From the NCBI GenBank assembly GCA_003254885.1, contig QANT01007881.1:51175-115174 (forward strand): DNA of 64,000 nucleotides, read 5' to 3'. The position numbers were made by a program, and so were the translations under genes. The notes beneath the pieces were generated by a model. It was given only the letters and a program-made list of their open reading frames with translations. It was not told the DNA's origin and did not search any database. Below are positions 23,549 to 35,704 of the stretch, piece by piece; the stretch's first letter is position 1; each line of letters begins with the position of its first letter. Source of the DNA: Purshia tridentata (taxonomy: Eukaryota; Streptophyta; Magnoliopsida; Rosales; Rosaceae).

Positions 23549-23599
23549 AAAAGACTTAATGCCGAGCCCCCCCTCCACTTTAGGCTTGCAGCAAGTAGC

Positions 23600-24144
23600 C
23601 TAACTAACTTTGGCCCCTCTAGAATTACCCTTCGCTCCAGCCCATAAGATAGAGCGCAACTTTTGCTCAATTTTGAGTAAAGCTTGCTTTGGAATCATGA
23701 TATGGCTAGACCAAAAGATGTGTACGCTAGATAGCACGGAAATAATAAGTTGGAGCCTCCCAGCATAGGAAATAGTCTTATTCCTCCACGAATTAATACG
23801 ACCAGCCACATTGTCCACAAGTTTAACACAATCCCTCACCCTAAGCTTCGTGGAGATAATAGGGATCCCAAGGTATCTAATAGGGAGGCTGCCCATTCTG
23901 TACTTTAGGCATTCTTCAATCCTTTGTTGTAAATTTCGAGACACCTCCAAAGTAAACACATTGCTTTTAAGGGGGTTGGCCTTAAGCCTAGATATGACAT
24001 GAAACTCCTCCAAAGCCTCTTTAAGGATACAAACAGAATGAAGGTCGCCCCTACAAAGCATAATAAGATCATCCGCAAAGCACAAATGGGTAAGTTTTAC
24101 CTTATCACACTTCCAATGATATTTGAAATTCAGATTTTGGCTAG
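23600..24144 (-). pseudogene. LINE reverse transcriptase, C-terminal half
   Basis: It contains the catalytic FADD box (MCFADDLIML) near 24080 and the following RT thumb-like region (SRLKANPLKSNVF, then LPIRYLGIPI) and the NSWRNKTISYAGRLQLI motif typical of plant LINEs. It continues the RT that is interrupted by the LTR insertion at 24150-25972. Confidence 0.9.
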
Positions 24145-24149
24145 TCTTG
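24145..24149. repeat. Target-site duplication, left copy (TCTTG)
   Basis: TCTTG lies immediately before the LTR start and recurs at 25973-25977 immediately after its end. Confidence 0.9.
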
Positions 24150-25972
24150 TGTAAGACCCCGTACCTTTCAAAGTTGTTCTAAAAAGTTTTAAAGGTTTTC
24201 AGGATTTTATTTGAAAAGTAAAACATTTTGGAGGTTTTTCGAATTTTAAGTTTGACTTTTAAAAACTTGGGGGCAAAAGTTGGCTTTTAGTTTGAGTAAA
24301 GTTTTTGCTTTGACTTTGGGTTCATTGGAAAGGTCTCGTCCTCACGAGTTCGTAAACATGAAGCATGCGTCAAACGAAGCTACGGTTTGGAAGTTACGGA
24401 CGTGTGAAGAGAGGGGCAAACTTGTAATTTTGGAAAAGTTGGTTTTAAAAGGGGCAAAAGTTAGAAACTTCTCAGTTTTCTTTCTCCTCTCTCCCGAAGC
24501 CTCTCTCTCTCTCGTGACTTCTCTCCAGCCGCGCCTTCCATCGGCGCGTGAGGGTGCGTCCGACGGCGAGCTGGCCTGATTTTTGGCCCGTCATGGTCGC
24601 CTCCCCCTCCCCCACCTTCCCCTGGTCTCAGTTCAACTCAAAAGCACCCGAAAACCCGAGTTTCAGATTGTGCACCGTGAGAGTCATCGGTGGCGATCTC
24701 CCTTTTCAGGCGACGTCGCGACCTCCCACCTGCCCAGACTCCTTCGTCTCATCGAGCCCGTCAAGGTGGTGTCCTCCGATCGTCCATCGGAGCACTGTAG
24801 GCGGCAGATTGAACGTGAGTGTGTCGACGGCTTTTCTGGCGAGCTTCGTCAGTTTCCGGCCACTTTTGGTCGTCAACCTAGGTTTGAGTTTTGGTCCTCT
24901 TAACGTACTCTACGTGCCTGTGTAGTTCGTTTTTGCTAAATGTGAGTTTCAGTTTTCGTGCAGTTGACCACCGTTGACCATCGTGGGCTCCGTCGCATGT
25001 GGTGGTTCCAGAGACCTGCTTTGTTGGTTTTTGGCCTCGGGCCAATCACCTGAACCCGTGGGTGAGTTTCTTGGACTTGTTGAGTGTTTTTCGAGGTTCG
25101 AGCAGCCACCGTGCGTGGTGGTTCCCGCCCATTTTTGTCATTTGTCAGCCTGGTTGTGAACTCTGTTGTGTGTTTTGTTGGTTGTCTGGTTTTAACAGGT
25201 ACTCGGCAAGGGAATTTGTATTTCCCGATGCTTTCGTGCTGCCGGATTATGGAATCCGTGCAAAGGAGCCACGAAGGGCAGTTCAGTTAGTTGTTTGCTT
25301 GCTTTGTGTGCTTGTTTGCTGATTGCTAGTTAAGGGGGGGTACGGAATTAAGATTGGAATCCCGATAGTTTAAAGGTTATTTGAGATTAAAGGATTAAGT
25401 AAGAGATTGGAGTATCAGTGGTTATTATTGAGGATTAGTGAGTTCCATTTGGAGAATGTAGACGGATTGCAGGTCAGGATCTTGTGGACTACTTCGAGGT
25501 GATTTTCAGTTTAAGTGGATTAATTGAGGATAATTGAGGTATTACTGGTCACAGTAAAAATTGATTGGTTTAGAGGATTGGTGACCAAGTTAAGGATTGT
25601 GATTTTTGGTTTGTGGTTTGCTTGTGATTCGAGGCTTAAAGGTGGGTCATGATTTGATTATTTTGTTGAATTTCTAATTTGAGGTTTCCAGTTAGTTTTC
25701 ACTCATACGAGCTCTAGTGAGCTTACCGCGTTTGTGTTTAAACGCGGTGCACCTTTGGTTGGGTGCAAATAGGGTGCAGGGTTTGTTTTGCAGGTTAAGC
25801 AGGTTGAGGAGGTAGTGGGACCACCAGCGTTTTAGAAACCCTGTTTTACACTTCTGATTTTTGTAAAGTACAGTTTTTTTCAATAATTTATTTTATATTC
25901 ATGGCTCACAGTTTCAAGAAAAAGTTTTCAGCTTCAGTTGTTTTTCACGTGCCCGAGGGTCGGGGTGTGACA
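24150..25972 (+). mobile_element. LTR family 2, complete solo LTR
   Basis: It starts TGTAAGACCCCGTACC and ends GGGTCGGGGTGTGACA, 1,823 bp, with perfect TCTTG duplications on both sides. It contains no protein-coding domain. It is inserted into the LINE reverse transcriptase just upstream of the FADD box and is therefore younger than the LINE. Its first 350 bp carry the same cores (CACGAGTTCGTAAACATGAAGC, ACGGTTTGGAAGTTACGGAC) as LTR family 1. The proline/serine-rich ORFs at 24280-24925 are LTR leader, not genes. Confidence 0.93.
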
Positions 25973-25977
25973 TCTTG
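25973..25977. repeat. Target-site duplication, right copy (TCTTG)
   Basis: Matches 24145-24149 exactly. The LINE frame resumes directly after it. Confidence 0.9.
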
Positions 25978-27057
25978 TGCGCCACCAATTGCGAGAGCAC
26001 CTCCATGGCAATAACAGAAAGATAGGGGGATATAGGGTTTCCTTGGCGAAGGCCACGAGAGCTAGGGAAGAAATCCGCCAATTCACCATTAACACATGCA
26101 AAGAACTTCGGGGATGAAATACAAGCCTTGATCCAATTAATCATGTTATTGGGGACCTTGAGCGTAGCAAGGGTATGGATTATAAAGTCCCAATCCACCA
26201 TATCATAGGCTTTCATGATGTCAACTTTCAGCGCACACCTCGGTGTCTTGTTATTCTTGTGATCGTCCCGAAATAGCTCTTGCATTAAAAGGATATTGTC
26301 CCCAATCTGACTACCTCCAACAAAGGCCGTTTGGTGGGACTAATAATGGATGGCGGCATCACTTTGATACGATTGGCCATCACATTCGAAATCATCTTAT
26401 AGAGGGTGTTGCAACAAGAGATAGGCCAAAAATCGCTAAGCATGGTGGCATTAGCAATCTCAGGGACAAAAGTAACCAAGGTAGCATTACATTCCCTAAG
26501 AAATTGGCTAGTGGAGAATAACTCACGAATGGCCGCAACAATATCATCCCCAATAATATGCCAAGTAGCATGGAAGAAGTGAGCATTAAATCCATCAGGA
26601 CCCGGGGCCTTATTGGGTTTCATAGAGAAGCAATCCTCCTTAATCTCATCCGTGGTCACCTCTTGGCCAAGAGCAATAGCTTGCACATCCAAAATGGCAT
26701 TGGTAATAATACCCCGAACTCTTCCCTCAATGTCATTATTAGGCCGGTTAGGAGCTGTCCACAATCTTTGATAGAAATTACCACTTCATTTTTGATATTG
26801 TGTACCCCCTCCACAATAGTGCCATTCTCACCAAGAATGGAAGTGATCCTATTAATATTTCTTCTTCCCAAAGTAGATTTGAAGAAGAAAGCCGAGTTCC
26901 TATCTCCTTCCTTCAACCATTGAATATAGGATTTTTGCTTGTTAAACAATTCCTCCATCTCAAGGGCTGCCGCATACGCCATCACTAACCCCTTTTCAGT
27001 GCTTCTAAGGCTAATATTGCAAGGATCCGCCTCCAGCCCAAGTTGGCAAGCATCCAA
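25978..27057 (-). pseudogene. LINE reverse transcriptase, N-terminal half
   Basis: The frames in this stretch give the start of the RT: MKPNKAPGPDGFNAHFF (finger region), SNVMANRIK, then after a frameshift near 26325 ALKVDIMKAYDMVDWDFI (catalytic Asp of motif A) and SSRGLRQGNPISPYL (motif B). The FADD motif follows beyond the LTR insertion. An upstream frame to 27057 (KQKSYIQWLKEGDRNSAFF) is the linker between endonuclease and RT. Frameshifts near 26760 and 26325 are separate from the insertion. Confidence 0.88.
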
Positions 27058-27156
27058 ATTACGCTTTGCAATGATGGTGTTGTGAGAAACCCTCCCAACT
27101 ACATTCTTATTCAGCTTCTTTAACTCCTCTTTGATTAACTTAAGCTTCTTCGAGAC

Positions 27157-28078
27157 CTAAAATTGGAGGGAACCCCTTATATTAGTACCCCAACAGTGGG
27201 TAACAATGGGAATGAACTCATCCCGCTTAGTCATGAAGTTGAAAAACTTAAAAGCACATCTTCTAGCTCTAGGGGAGATCCCTAAGTTCACCATACAAGG
27301 GCTATGATCCAAGATGCCGAGAAGGGGAAAATTAGCACCCGAATTGACAAACCGAACATTCCAAGTTGCATTAACCATAACCCGATCAAGCTTCTTTGCA
27401 ACACTCCTCGTGGTAGGTCTTTTATCACACCAAGTGCAAAGGGCCCCAATATAATGAAGATCATCAATTTCAATATCCTTGATACACTTTTGAAAGTCTA
27501 ACATAGCATTAGTGGTTCGAGTAGAGACCCCCATGATCTCAAAAGAGTTCCGGGCCACATTGATCCTTGATACACTTTTGAAAGTCTAACATAGCATTGG
27601 TGGTCTGAGTGGAGCCCCCCATTATCTCAAAGGAGTTTCGGGCCACATTGAAGTCACCTAAAATGACCCATGGCTGATCACCAATCAAAGAAGAGGCGCT
27701 GCCCAAAGAGCTCCATAACTCCTTCCGTTTACCACCATCAATAGAGCCATAGACAAAAGAGACATAAAACTCAACATTGCACTCAATATGGTTGACCCGA
27801 TAATTGATCAATTGATCCGTTTCATCTAACTTAACAAGTTGAAAAATTTTTGGGTTCCAAGACACCCAAATTCTGCCACTATCACTGGACAAGTAATTAT
27901 CCTCCACACTCCAATTGTTGAAAATAGAATTAGAGACATTCACCTTATTGCATTGCCGGACTCTAGTTTCCACGATGCCCATAAGAGATAGACTGTTGTC
28001 TTGCACAAAATTCCTAATTTCTGCATGCTTAGGGGGGGAATTCAGCCCCCTAATATTCCAACATGCTAGCTTGATCAT
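27157..28078 (-). pseudogene. LINE ORF2 endonuclease domain
   Basis: The ATG at 28078 opens an APE-like endonuclease (MIKLACWNIRGLN, then MGIVETRVR, VSFVYGS and VILGDFN). An 88-bp tandem duplication (27476-27651) shifts the frame after FQKCIKD. The C-terminal part (WCDKRPTTRSVAKKLDRV, then GILDHSP with its conserved Asp-His) continues to 27157 in another frame. The motifs needed for catalysis are recognisable, but they no longer share one frame. Confidence 0.88.
27476..27651. repeat. 88-bp tandem duplication in LINE ORF2
   Basis: The block starting TCCTTGATACACTTTTGAAA at 27476 is repeated from 27564. The two copies differ at about eight positions, so it is older, or formed between two different LINE copies. 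88 is not a multiple of three, so it shifts the frame. Confidence 0.88.
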
Positions 28079-29578
28079 AGGGGCTGATCGGAGGACTCAC
28101 CAGGGCTGGATTTGCCCACACTACTGGATTTCTTCTTGCTCTTCTTTTTTTTCTTCTTACTAGAGGACTTCGAGGTCACCAAGGGAGGTCCATCAATATT
28201 CTTGCCAAGAATCTTACTCGGCCACAGGGATTTATCCGGGGAAGCGGTGTTAGGCTCTTGATCCTTATCCAACTCCTCATTATCCTCAAGCACATTGAAA
28301 AGGGTTGATAGAGGTGATCAATGGGACTGGGGATTTCGGATCATCCTCCAATTGAATGGCACAAGAGTTGCTCTCCCCTTGAAAATTGCGGACTACCCCT
28401 ACCACTTCAATAGGATTACTGATAGTACTCCAGCCCGACTTCCCTTTATCATCCTTCTCCCCACATTTATCCAAAGTAGAGGAAACACCTCTATGTTCCA
28501 ATATAGGAGAGGGGTCCTTAACACTAGTTTCCTTAACCAGAATCAAAGGTTTTTGGGCAGCAGGACACCTCCCATTTTGGTGGCCGAATTTTTTGCATAA
28601 AGGGCATAATTTAGGCTTCCATGGATATTCAACCTTGATCTCCACGGGCCTAGGAGCATCTCCATCATGCACTAACAAATCAAAAGAATCTATCAACTCT
28701 GAGGACGCATCAATCTCCACACAAACTCTAGCAAACGACACTCTTTTTTGCATCTCCGTAAGGCTATCGGCATAAAGAGGCTTACCTACAGCACTAGCAA
28801 TGTAGCTGAGGCCATTTCCTGTCCAATACTCATGAGGAACGTTGAAAAACTTAACCCAAATTGGAATTTTGGAGTGGGACTCCTTGCTGAGGGAGAGGCC
28901 TTGTTGCCATTTCTTGAGAAAGAGAGGGCTCCCAGCAAATAACCATGGTCCAGCTTCCATAATAGAGGAACATATTTCAGCCTTGGAGAATTTAAAAAAG
29001 AAGAAACCAGAATCATTAGCCAACACCTCCAATAAGCCCTTGTTGCCCCAAATCCTCTGAGCAATGGCCCTAACAGCAGGGAATAGCAGCTTCTTTTCCA
29101 TGAAGTAACCCACCAAACAATTCTCCCAAGCCTTACAACCTTCAGCTGCCACTTCAGGAGGGGGGCAAACCACTCTTCTACCCTCTTCCACAAGTGGTTT
29201 GTAAAATTTTAAGTTCAAAGGGAAAGAGGGAGAGTCATCACCAGAACCTTGGACAACTTGAGAGTAATTTTTAGGGGCCTGTGAAGGTGCAGCCACCTTG
29301 TTTAGAGTAGCACCATTCTCACATGCATGGAGGGGCTGCTTGGGTTGGGAGGTCTGCTTAATGGGCGCATGGGAGGGATTCCCAGCCCCACTCACAGCTT
29401 GGCTATAATTTCTGGGCTGCTTAGGCACACTTTGGGAGGTGGAAATGGGGGGTATGGTTTGGGAAGAGGGTTTAGGGTTCTGCTCATTTTTTGAGCAAAG
29501 GGAATCAGCTGAAGTGGGGGACAGGAGTGGGGGATATGGCAGGGGTATACTGGGGGGGCAGTCAGCCAAAGTGGTGTG
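28075..29578 (-). pseudogene. LINE ORF1 (DUF4283 plus zinc knuckle)
   Basis: ORF1 encodes the nucleic-acid-binding protein of plant LINEs. The N-terminal third is low-complexity proline/serine-rich. The DUF4283 domain follows (from about AVRAIAQRIWGNKGLLEVLA, through GPWLFAGSPLFLKKW and PIWVKFFNVPHEYW, to ARVCVEIDA), then the CCHC knuckle CPLCKKFGHQNGRC. A one-base frameshift near 28305 separates the main frame (stop at 28286) from a lysine-rich tail (28293-28075). The open frame extends upstream to 29653, but those 25 or so codons are satellite sequence, so the true N terminus is missing. The tail's TGA overlaps the ORF2 ATG (ATGA, 28078-28075). Confidence 0.85.
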
Positions 29579-32500
29579 ACAAGCCCAATTTATTTCAAGT
29601 TGCACCAAAACATGCTTGGTTGGCAAGAAAGACGTGGGCAAGATCTTTCTCATGTCTCGATTAGCGTGCTAGCCCTAGAGAACCACTTTAGGTCTTAAGA
29701 ATGCACGAACACGCCATTTCGGTGCACGCTTAATCCAATTTCTTTCAAGTTGCACGAAAACGACACTTCGGTGCACACTGAGTGCAATTTGGTTGAAGTT
29801 GCACCAAAACTTGCTCGGTTGGCAAGACGTGGAGAAGCACTTTCTGGTTCTTGAATTAGTTTTGCTAGCCCGCAAGAAGCACATTTCGTGTGTGTTGAGA
29901 AGGAACGGAAACTTCAGTTCGGTGCATACTCAATGTAACTTCGTCCAACTGGCACCAAAACGTTCCCGGTGGAGAAGAAAGACATAGGGGAGCACTTTCT
30001 CGTGTCTCGAATGGCGTTCTTGACCAAAAGAACCACTTTAGGTGCTAAGAATGCACGAAATCGTCATTTCGGTGCACACTGAGCACAATTTAGTTAAAGT
30101 TGCACCAAAACGTGCTCGGTTGACAAGAAAGACATGGGGAAGCACTTTCTCATGTTTGGATTAGCGTTGTAGGCCTAAAGAACCACTTTAGGTGAGAAGA
30201 ACGCAGGAATACGTCATTTCGGCGCACACTGAGTCCTATTCGGTTGAAGTTGTACCAAAACGTGCTCGGTCGACACGAAAGACTTGGGGAAGCACTTTCT
30301 CGTGTCTCGATTAGCGTGCTAACCGCAAAGAACCACTTCGGGCGTTAATCCATGCATGAGAAACACTTTCTCATGCATGGATTAGCGTTCTAGCTCAAAT
30401 GAACCACAGTAGGTGTCAAGAATGCTCAAATATGTCTTTTCGGTGCACCCTGAGCCCAATTTATTTCAAGTTGCACCAAAACATGCTTCGTTGGCAAGAA
30501 AGACGTGGGCAAGATCTTTCTCATGTCTCGATTAGCGTGCTAGCCCTAGAGAACCACTTTAGGTCTTAAGAATGCACGAACACGCCATTTCGGTGCACGC
30601 TTAGTCCAATTTGTTTCAAGTTGCACGAAAACGACACTTCGGTGCACACTGAGTGCAATTTGGTTGAAGTTGCACCAAAACTTGCTCGGTTGGCAAGAAA
30701 GACGTGGAGAAGCACTTTCTGGTTCTTGAATTAGTTTTGCTAGCCCGCAAGAAGCACATTTCGTGTTGAGAAGGAACGGAAACTTCAGTTCGGTGCATAC
30801 TCAATGTAACTTCGTCCAACTGGCACCAAAACGTTCCCGGTGGAGAAGAAAGACATAGGGGAGCACTTTCTCGTGTCTCGAATGGCGTTCTTGACCAAAA
30901 GAACCACTTTAGGTGCTAAGAATGCACGAAATCGTCATTTCGGTGCACACTGAGCACAATTTAGTTAAAGTTGCACCAAAACGTGCTCGGTTGACAAGAA
31001 AGACATGGGGAAGCACTTTCTCATGTTTGGATTAGCGTTGTAGCCCTAAAGAACCACTTGAGGTGAGAAGAACGCAGGAATACGTCATTTCGGCGCACAC
31101 TGAGTCCTATTCGGTTGAAGTTGTAAGAAAAAGGTGTTCGGTCGACACGAAAGACTTGGGGAAGCACTACTTTAGGTGAGAAGAACGCAGGAATACGTCA
31201 TTTCAACGCACACTGAGTCCTATTCGGTTGAAGTTGTACCAAAATGTGCTCGGTCGACACGAAAGACTTGGGGAAGCACTTTCTCGTGTCTCGATTAGCG
31301 TGCTACCCGCAAAGAACCACTTCGGGCGTTAAGAATGCACGAAAACGTCATTCCGGTGCACACGGAGTACAATTGGATTAACGATGCACCAACGCACTAT
31401 TGGTTGGCAATAAAGACCTGGGGAAGCACTTTCCCATGCTTCGATTAGCGTTCTAGCCAAAAGAAGGACATTTCGTGTTTAGATGGGATGAAAACATCAT
31501 TTCGGTGCATACTCAGTCTAATTTCGTCCAAAATGCACCAAAACGTGCCCGGTTGGCAAAAAAGGCATGGGGAAGCACATTCTCATGTCTCGATTAGCGT
31601 GGCAGCCCTAGAGAACAACTTTATGTGTTAAGAATGCACGAAAACATCACTTCAGTGCGCATAAAGTCGAATTCGGTTAGAGTTGCACCAAAACGTGCCT
31701 GGTTGGCACGATAGACATGGGGAACCACTTTCTCATGTCTCGATTAGCGTTCTAGCCCTAAAGAACTCCTCTAGGTGTTAAGAATACACAAATACGTCAT
31801 GTCGGTGCACAGGTAGTCCAATTTGTTTAAGGTCGCACCAAAACGTGCCCGGATGGCAAGAAACACATGGGGAACCACCTTCTCACGTTTGAATTTGCGT
31901 TCTAACCCAAATGAACCACTTTAGGTGTTAAGAATGCACGAATACATCATTTAAGTGCACACCGAGTCCAATTTGGTTGAAGTTGCACAAAAACGTGTTC
32001 GGTTGGCAAGAAACACACGGGGAAGCACTTTCTCATGCTTGGATTAGCTTTCTAGCCCAAATGAACTTGTTTAGGTGTAAAGAATGCACGAACAAGTCAT
32101 TTCGGGGCACACTAAGTCCAATTTCGTTATAGATGCACCAAAACGTGCTCGATCGGCAAAAAAGACATAGGGAATCACTTTCTCATGCATGGATTAGCGT
32201 TCTAGCCCAAATGAACCACTGTAGGTGTCAAGAATGCTCAAATATGTCTTTTCGGTGCACGCTGAGCCCAATTTATTTCAAGTTGCACCAAAACATGCTT
32301 GGTTGGCAAGAAAGACGTGGGCAAGATCTTTCTCATGTCTCGATTAGCGTGCTAGCCCTAGAGAACCACTTTAGGTCTTAAGAATGCACGAACACGTCAT
32401 TTCGGTGCACGCTTGGTCCAATTTGTTTCAAGTTGCACGAAAACGACACTTCGGTGCACACTGAGTGCAATTTGGTTGAAGTTGCACCAAAACTTGCTCG

Positions 32501-35500
32501 GTTGGCAAGAAAGACGTGGAGAAGCACTTTCTGGTTCTTGAATTAGTTTTGCTAGCCCGCAAGAAGCAATTTCGTGTTGAGAAGGAACGGAAACTTCATT
32601 TCGGTGCATACTCAGTGAAACTTCATTTCGGTGCATACTCAGTGTAACTTCGTCCAACTGGCACCAAAACGTTCCCGGTGGAGAAGAAAGACATAGGGGA
32701 GCACTTTCTCGTGTCTCGAATGGCGTTCTTGACCAAAAGAACCACTTTAGGTGCTAAGAATGCACGAAATCGTCATTTCGGTGCACACTGAGCACAATTT
32801 AGTTAAAGTTGCGCCAAAACGTGCTCGGTTGACAAGAAAGAAATGGGGAAGCACTTTCTCATGTTTGGATTAGCGTTGTAGGCCTAAAGAACCACTTTAG
32901 GTGAGAAGAACGCAGGAATACGTCATTTCGGCGCACACTGAGTCCTATTCGGTTGAAGTTGTACCAAAACGTGCTCGGTCGACACGAAAGACTTGGGGAA
33001 GCACTTTCTCGTGTCTCGATTAGCGTGCTACCCGCAAAGAACCACTTCGGGCGTTAAGAATGCACGAAAACGTCATTCCGGTGCGCACGGAGTACAATTG
33101 GATTAACGATGCACCAACGCACTATTGGTTGGCAAGAAAGACATGGGGAAGCACTTTCCCATGCTTCGATTAGCGTTCTAGCCAAAAGAAGCACATTTCG
33201 TGTTTAGGTGGGACGAAAACATCGTTACGGTGCATACTCAATCTAATTTCATCCAAAAACGTGGTTTTGCACGGGCGTTGGCAAAAAAGGCATGAGGAAG
33301 CACATTCTCATGTCTCGATTAACGTGGCAGCCTTAGAGAACAACTTTATGTGTTAAGAATGCACGAAAACATCACTTCAGTGCGCATAAAGTCGAATTTG
33401 GTTAGAGTTGCACCAAAACGTGCCTCGTTGGCACGATAGACATGGGGAACCACTTTCTCATTTCACTTCAGTGCGCACAAAGTCGAATTTGGTTAGTGGT
33501 GCACCAAAACGTGCCTGGTGGGCACGATAGACATGGGGAACCACTTTCTCATGTCTCGATTAGCGTTCTAGCCCTAAAGAACTCCTCTAGGTGTTAAGAA
33601 TACACAAATACGTCATGTCGGTGCACAGGTAGTCCAATTTGTTTAAGGTCGCACCAAAACGTGCCCGGATGGCAAGAAACACATGGGGAACCACCTTCTC
33701 ACGTTTGAATTTGCGTTCTAACCCAAATGAACCACTTTAGGTGTTAAGAATGCACGAATACATCATTGAAGTGCACACCGAGTCCAATTTGGTTGAAGTT
33801 GCACAAAAACGTGTTCGGTTGGCAAGAAACACACGGGGAAGCACTTTCTCATGCTTGGATTAGCTTTCTAGCCCAAATGAACTTGTTTAGGTGTAAAGAA
33901 TGCACGAACAAGTCATTTCGGGGCACACTAAGTCCAATTTCGTTATAGATGCACCAAAACGTGCTCGATCGGCAAAAAAGACATAGGGAATCACTTTCTC
34001 ATGCATGGATTAGCGTTCTAGCCCAAATGAACCACTGTAGGTGTCAAGAATGCTCAAATATGTCTTTTCGGTGCACGCTGAGCCCAATTTATTTCAAGTT
34101 GCGCCAAAACATGCTTGGTTGGCAAGAAAGACGTGGGCAAGATCTTTCTCATGTCTCGATTAACGTGCTAGCCCTAGAGAACCACTTTAGGTCTTAATGC
34201 TGAGCCCAATTTATTTCAAGTTGCACCAAAACCTTCTTGGTTGGCAAGAAAGACGTGGGCAAGATCTTTCTCATGTCTCGATTAGCGTGCTAGCCCTAGA
34301 GAACCACTTTAGGTCTTAAGAATGCACGAACACGCCATTTCGGTGCACGCTTAGTCCAATTTGTTTCAAGTTGCACGAAAACGACACTTCGGTGCACACT
34401 GAGTGCAATTTGGTTGAAGTTGCACCAAAACTTGCTCGGGTGGCAAGAAAGACGTGGAGAAGCACTTTCCGGTTCTTGAATTAGTTTTTCTAGCCCGCAA
34501 GAAGCACATTTCGTGTTGAGAAGGAACGGAGACTTCATTTCGGTGCATACTCAGTGTAACTTGGTCCAACTGGCACCAAAACGTTCCCGGTGGAGAATTC
34601 GTGTTGAGAAGGAACGGAAACTTCATTTCGGTGTGTACTCAGTGTAACTTCGTCCAACTGGCACCAAAACGTTCCCGGTGGAGAAGAAACACATAGGGGA
34701 GCACTTTCTCGTGTCTCGGATGGCGTTCTTGACCAAAAGAACCACTTTAGGTGCTAAGAATGCACGAAATCGTCATTTCGGTGCACACTGAGCACAATTT
34801 AGTTAAAGTTGCACCAAAACGTGCTCGGTTGACAAGAAAGACATGGGGAAGCACTTTCTCATGTTTGGATTAGCGTTGTAGGCCTAAAGAACCACTTTAG
34901 GTGAGAAGAACGCAGGAATACGTCATTTCCGGCGCACACTGAGTCCTATTCGGTTGAAGTTGTACCAAAACGTGCTCGGTCGACATGAAAGACTTGGGAA
35001 GCACTTTCTCGTGTCTCGATTAGCGTGCTACCCGCGAAGAACCACTTCGGGCGTTAAGAATGCACGAAAACGTCATTCCGGTGCGCACGGAGTACAATTG
35101 GATTAACGATGCACCAACGCACTATTGGTTGGCAAGAAAGACATGGGGAAGCACTTTCCCATGCTTCGATTAGCGTTCTAGCCAAAAGAAGCGCATTTCG
35201 TGTTTAGATGGGACGAAAACATCATTTCTCACTTTCCCATGCTTTGATTAGCGTTCTAGCCAAAAGAAGCACATTTCGTGTTTAGATGGGACGAAAACAT
35301 CATTTCGGTGCATAATCAGTCTAATTTCATCCAAAATGCACCAAAACGTGCCCGGTTGGTAAAAAAGGCATGGGGACGCACATTCTCATGTCTCGATTAG
35401 CGTGGCAGCCCTAGAGAACAACTTTATGTGTTAAGAATGCACGAAAACGTCACTTCAGTGCGCACAAAGTCGAATTTGGTTAGAGTTGCACCAAAACGTG

Positions 35501-35704
35501 CCTGGTGGGCACGATAGACATGGGGAACCACTTTCTCATGTCTCGATTAGCGTTCTAGCCCTAAAGAACTCCTCTAGGTGTTAAGAATACACAAATACGT
35601 CATGTCGGTGCACAGGTAGTACAATTTGTTTAAGGTCGCACCAAAACGTGCCCGGATGGCAAGAAACACATGGGGAACCACCTTCTCATGTTTGAATTTG
35701 CGTT
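29579..35704 (+). repeat. Satellite array 2 with 12-mer higher-order repeat
   Basis: The same family as array 1, about 40 monomers. Here monomers are organised in a higher-order unit: the distinctive GAGCCCAATTTATTTCAAGT monomer recurs at about 30450, 32265 and 34077, giving units of 1,815 and 1,812 bp (12 monomers). These full units are nearly identical apart from small indels and internal duplications (about 31150-31190 and 33460-33540). Partial units lie at 29579-30450 and 34077-35704. Near-identity shows recent homogenisation, unlike the diverged array 1. The array ends at the copia insertion. Predicted ORFs inside it are satellite translations. Confidence 0.93.

Larger units (their letters stand above)
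22626..29578 (-). mobile_element. LINE (non-LTR retrotransposon), broken
   Basis: On the minus strand the order is ORF1 (DUF4283 plus CCHC knuckle), AP-like endonuclease, reverse transcriptase, and a zf-RVT C-terminal domain. An (AT)n run at 22639-22664 lies at the 3' end. The 5' end joins satellite array 2 at about 29578 without a recognisable 5'UTR, so it is probably 5'-truncated. ORF2 is broken by an 88-bp duplication (27476-27651), frameshifts near 27160, 26760 and 26325, a solo LTR (24150-25972) and a duplicated block with an N (23263-23548). It cannot be active. Confidence 0.85.

Noticed and set aside
24280-25322. Several open frames inside 24150-25972 as a captured gene
   Set aside because: They are the CT-rich leader of a solo LTR bounded by target-site duplications; no conserved protein domain is visible.
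28286-29653. 455-codon ORF1 as complete at its N terminus
   Set aside because: The first 25 or so codons are satellite sequence (same reading as satellite ORFs), so the true start is missing.
29675-34626. Recurrent ORFs such as FSTSFLPTEQVLVQLQ in array 2 as a repeated gene family
   Set aside because: They follow the satellite period and appear in all frames; there is no stable start or domain.
12901-35704. Regular spaced repeats resembling a CRISPR array
   Set aside because: Plant nuclear sequence with long (about 150 bp) diverged monomers and no unique short spacers; this is satellite DNA.
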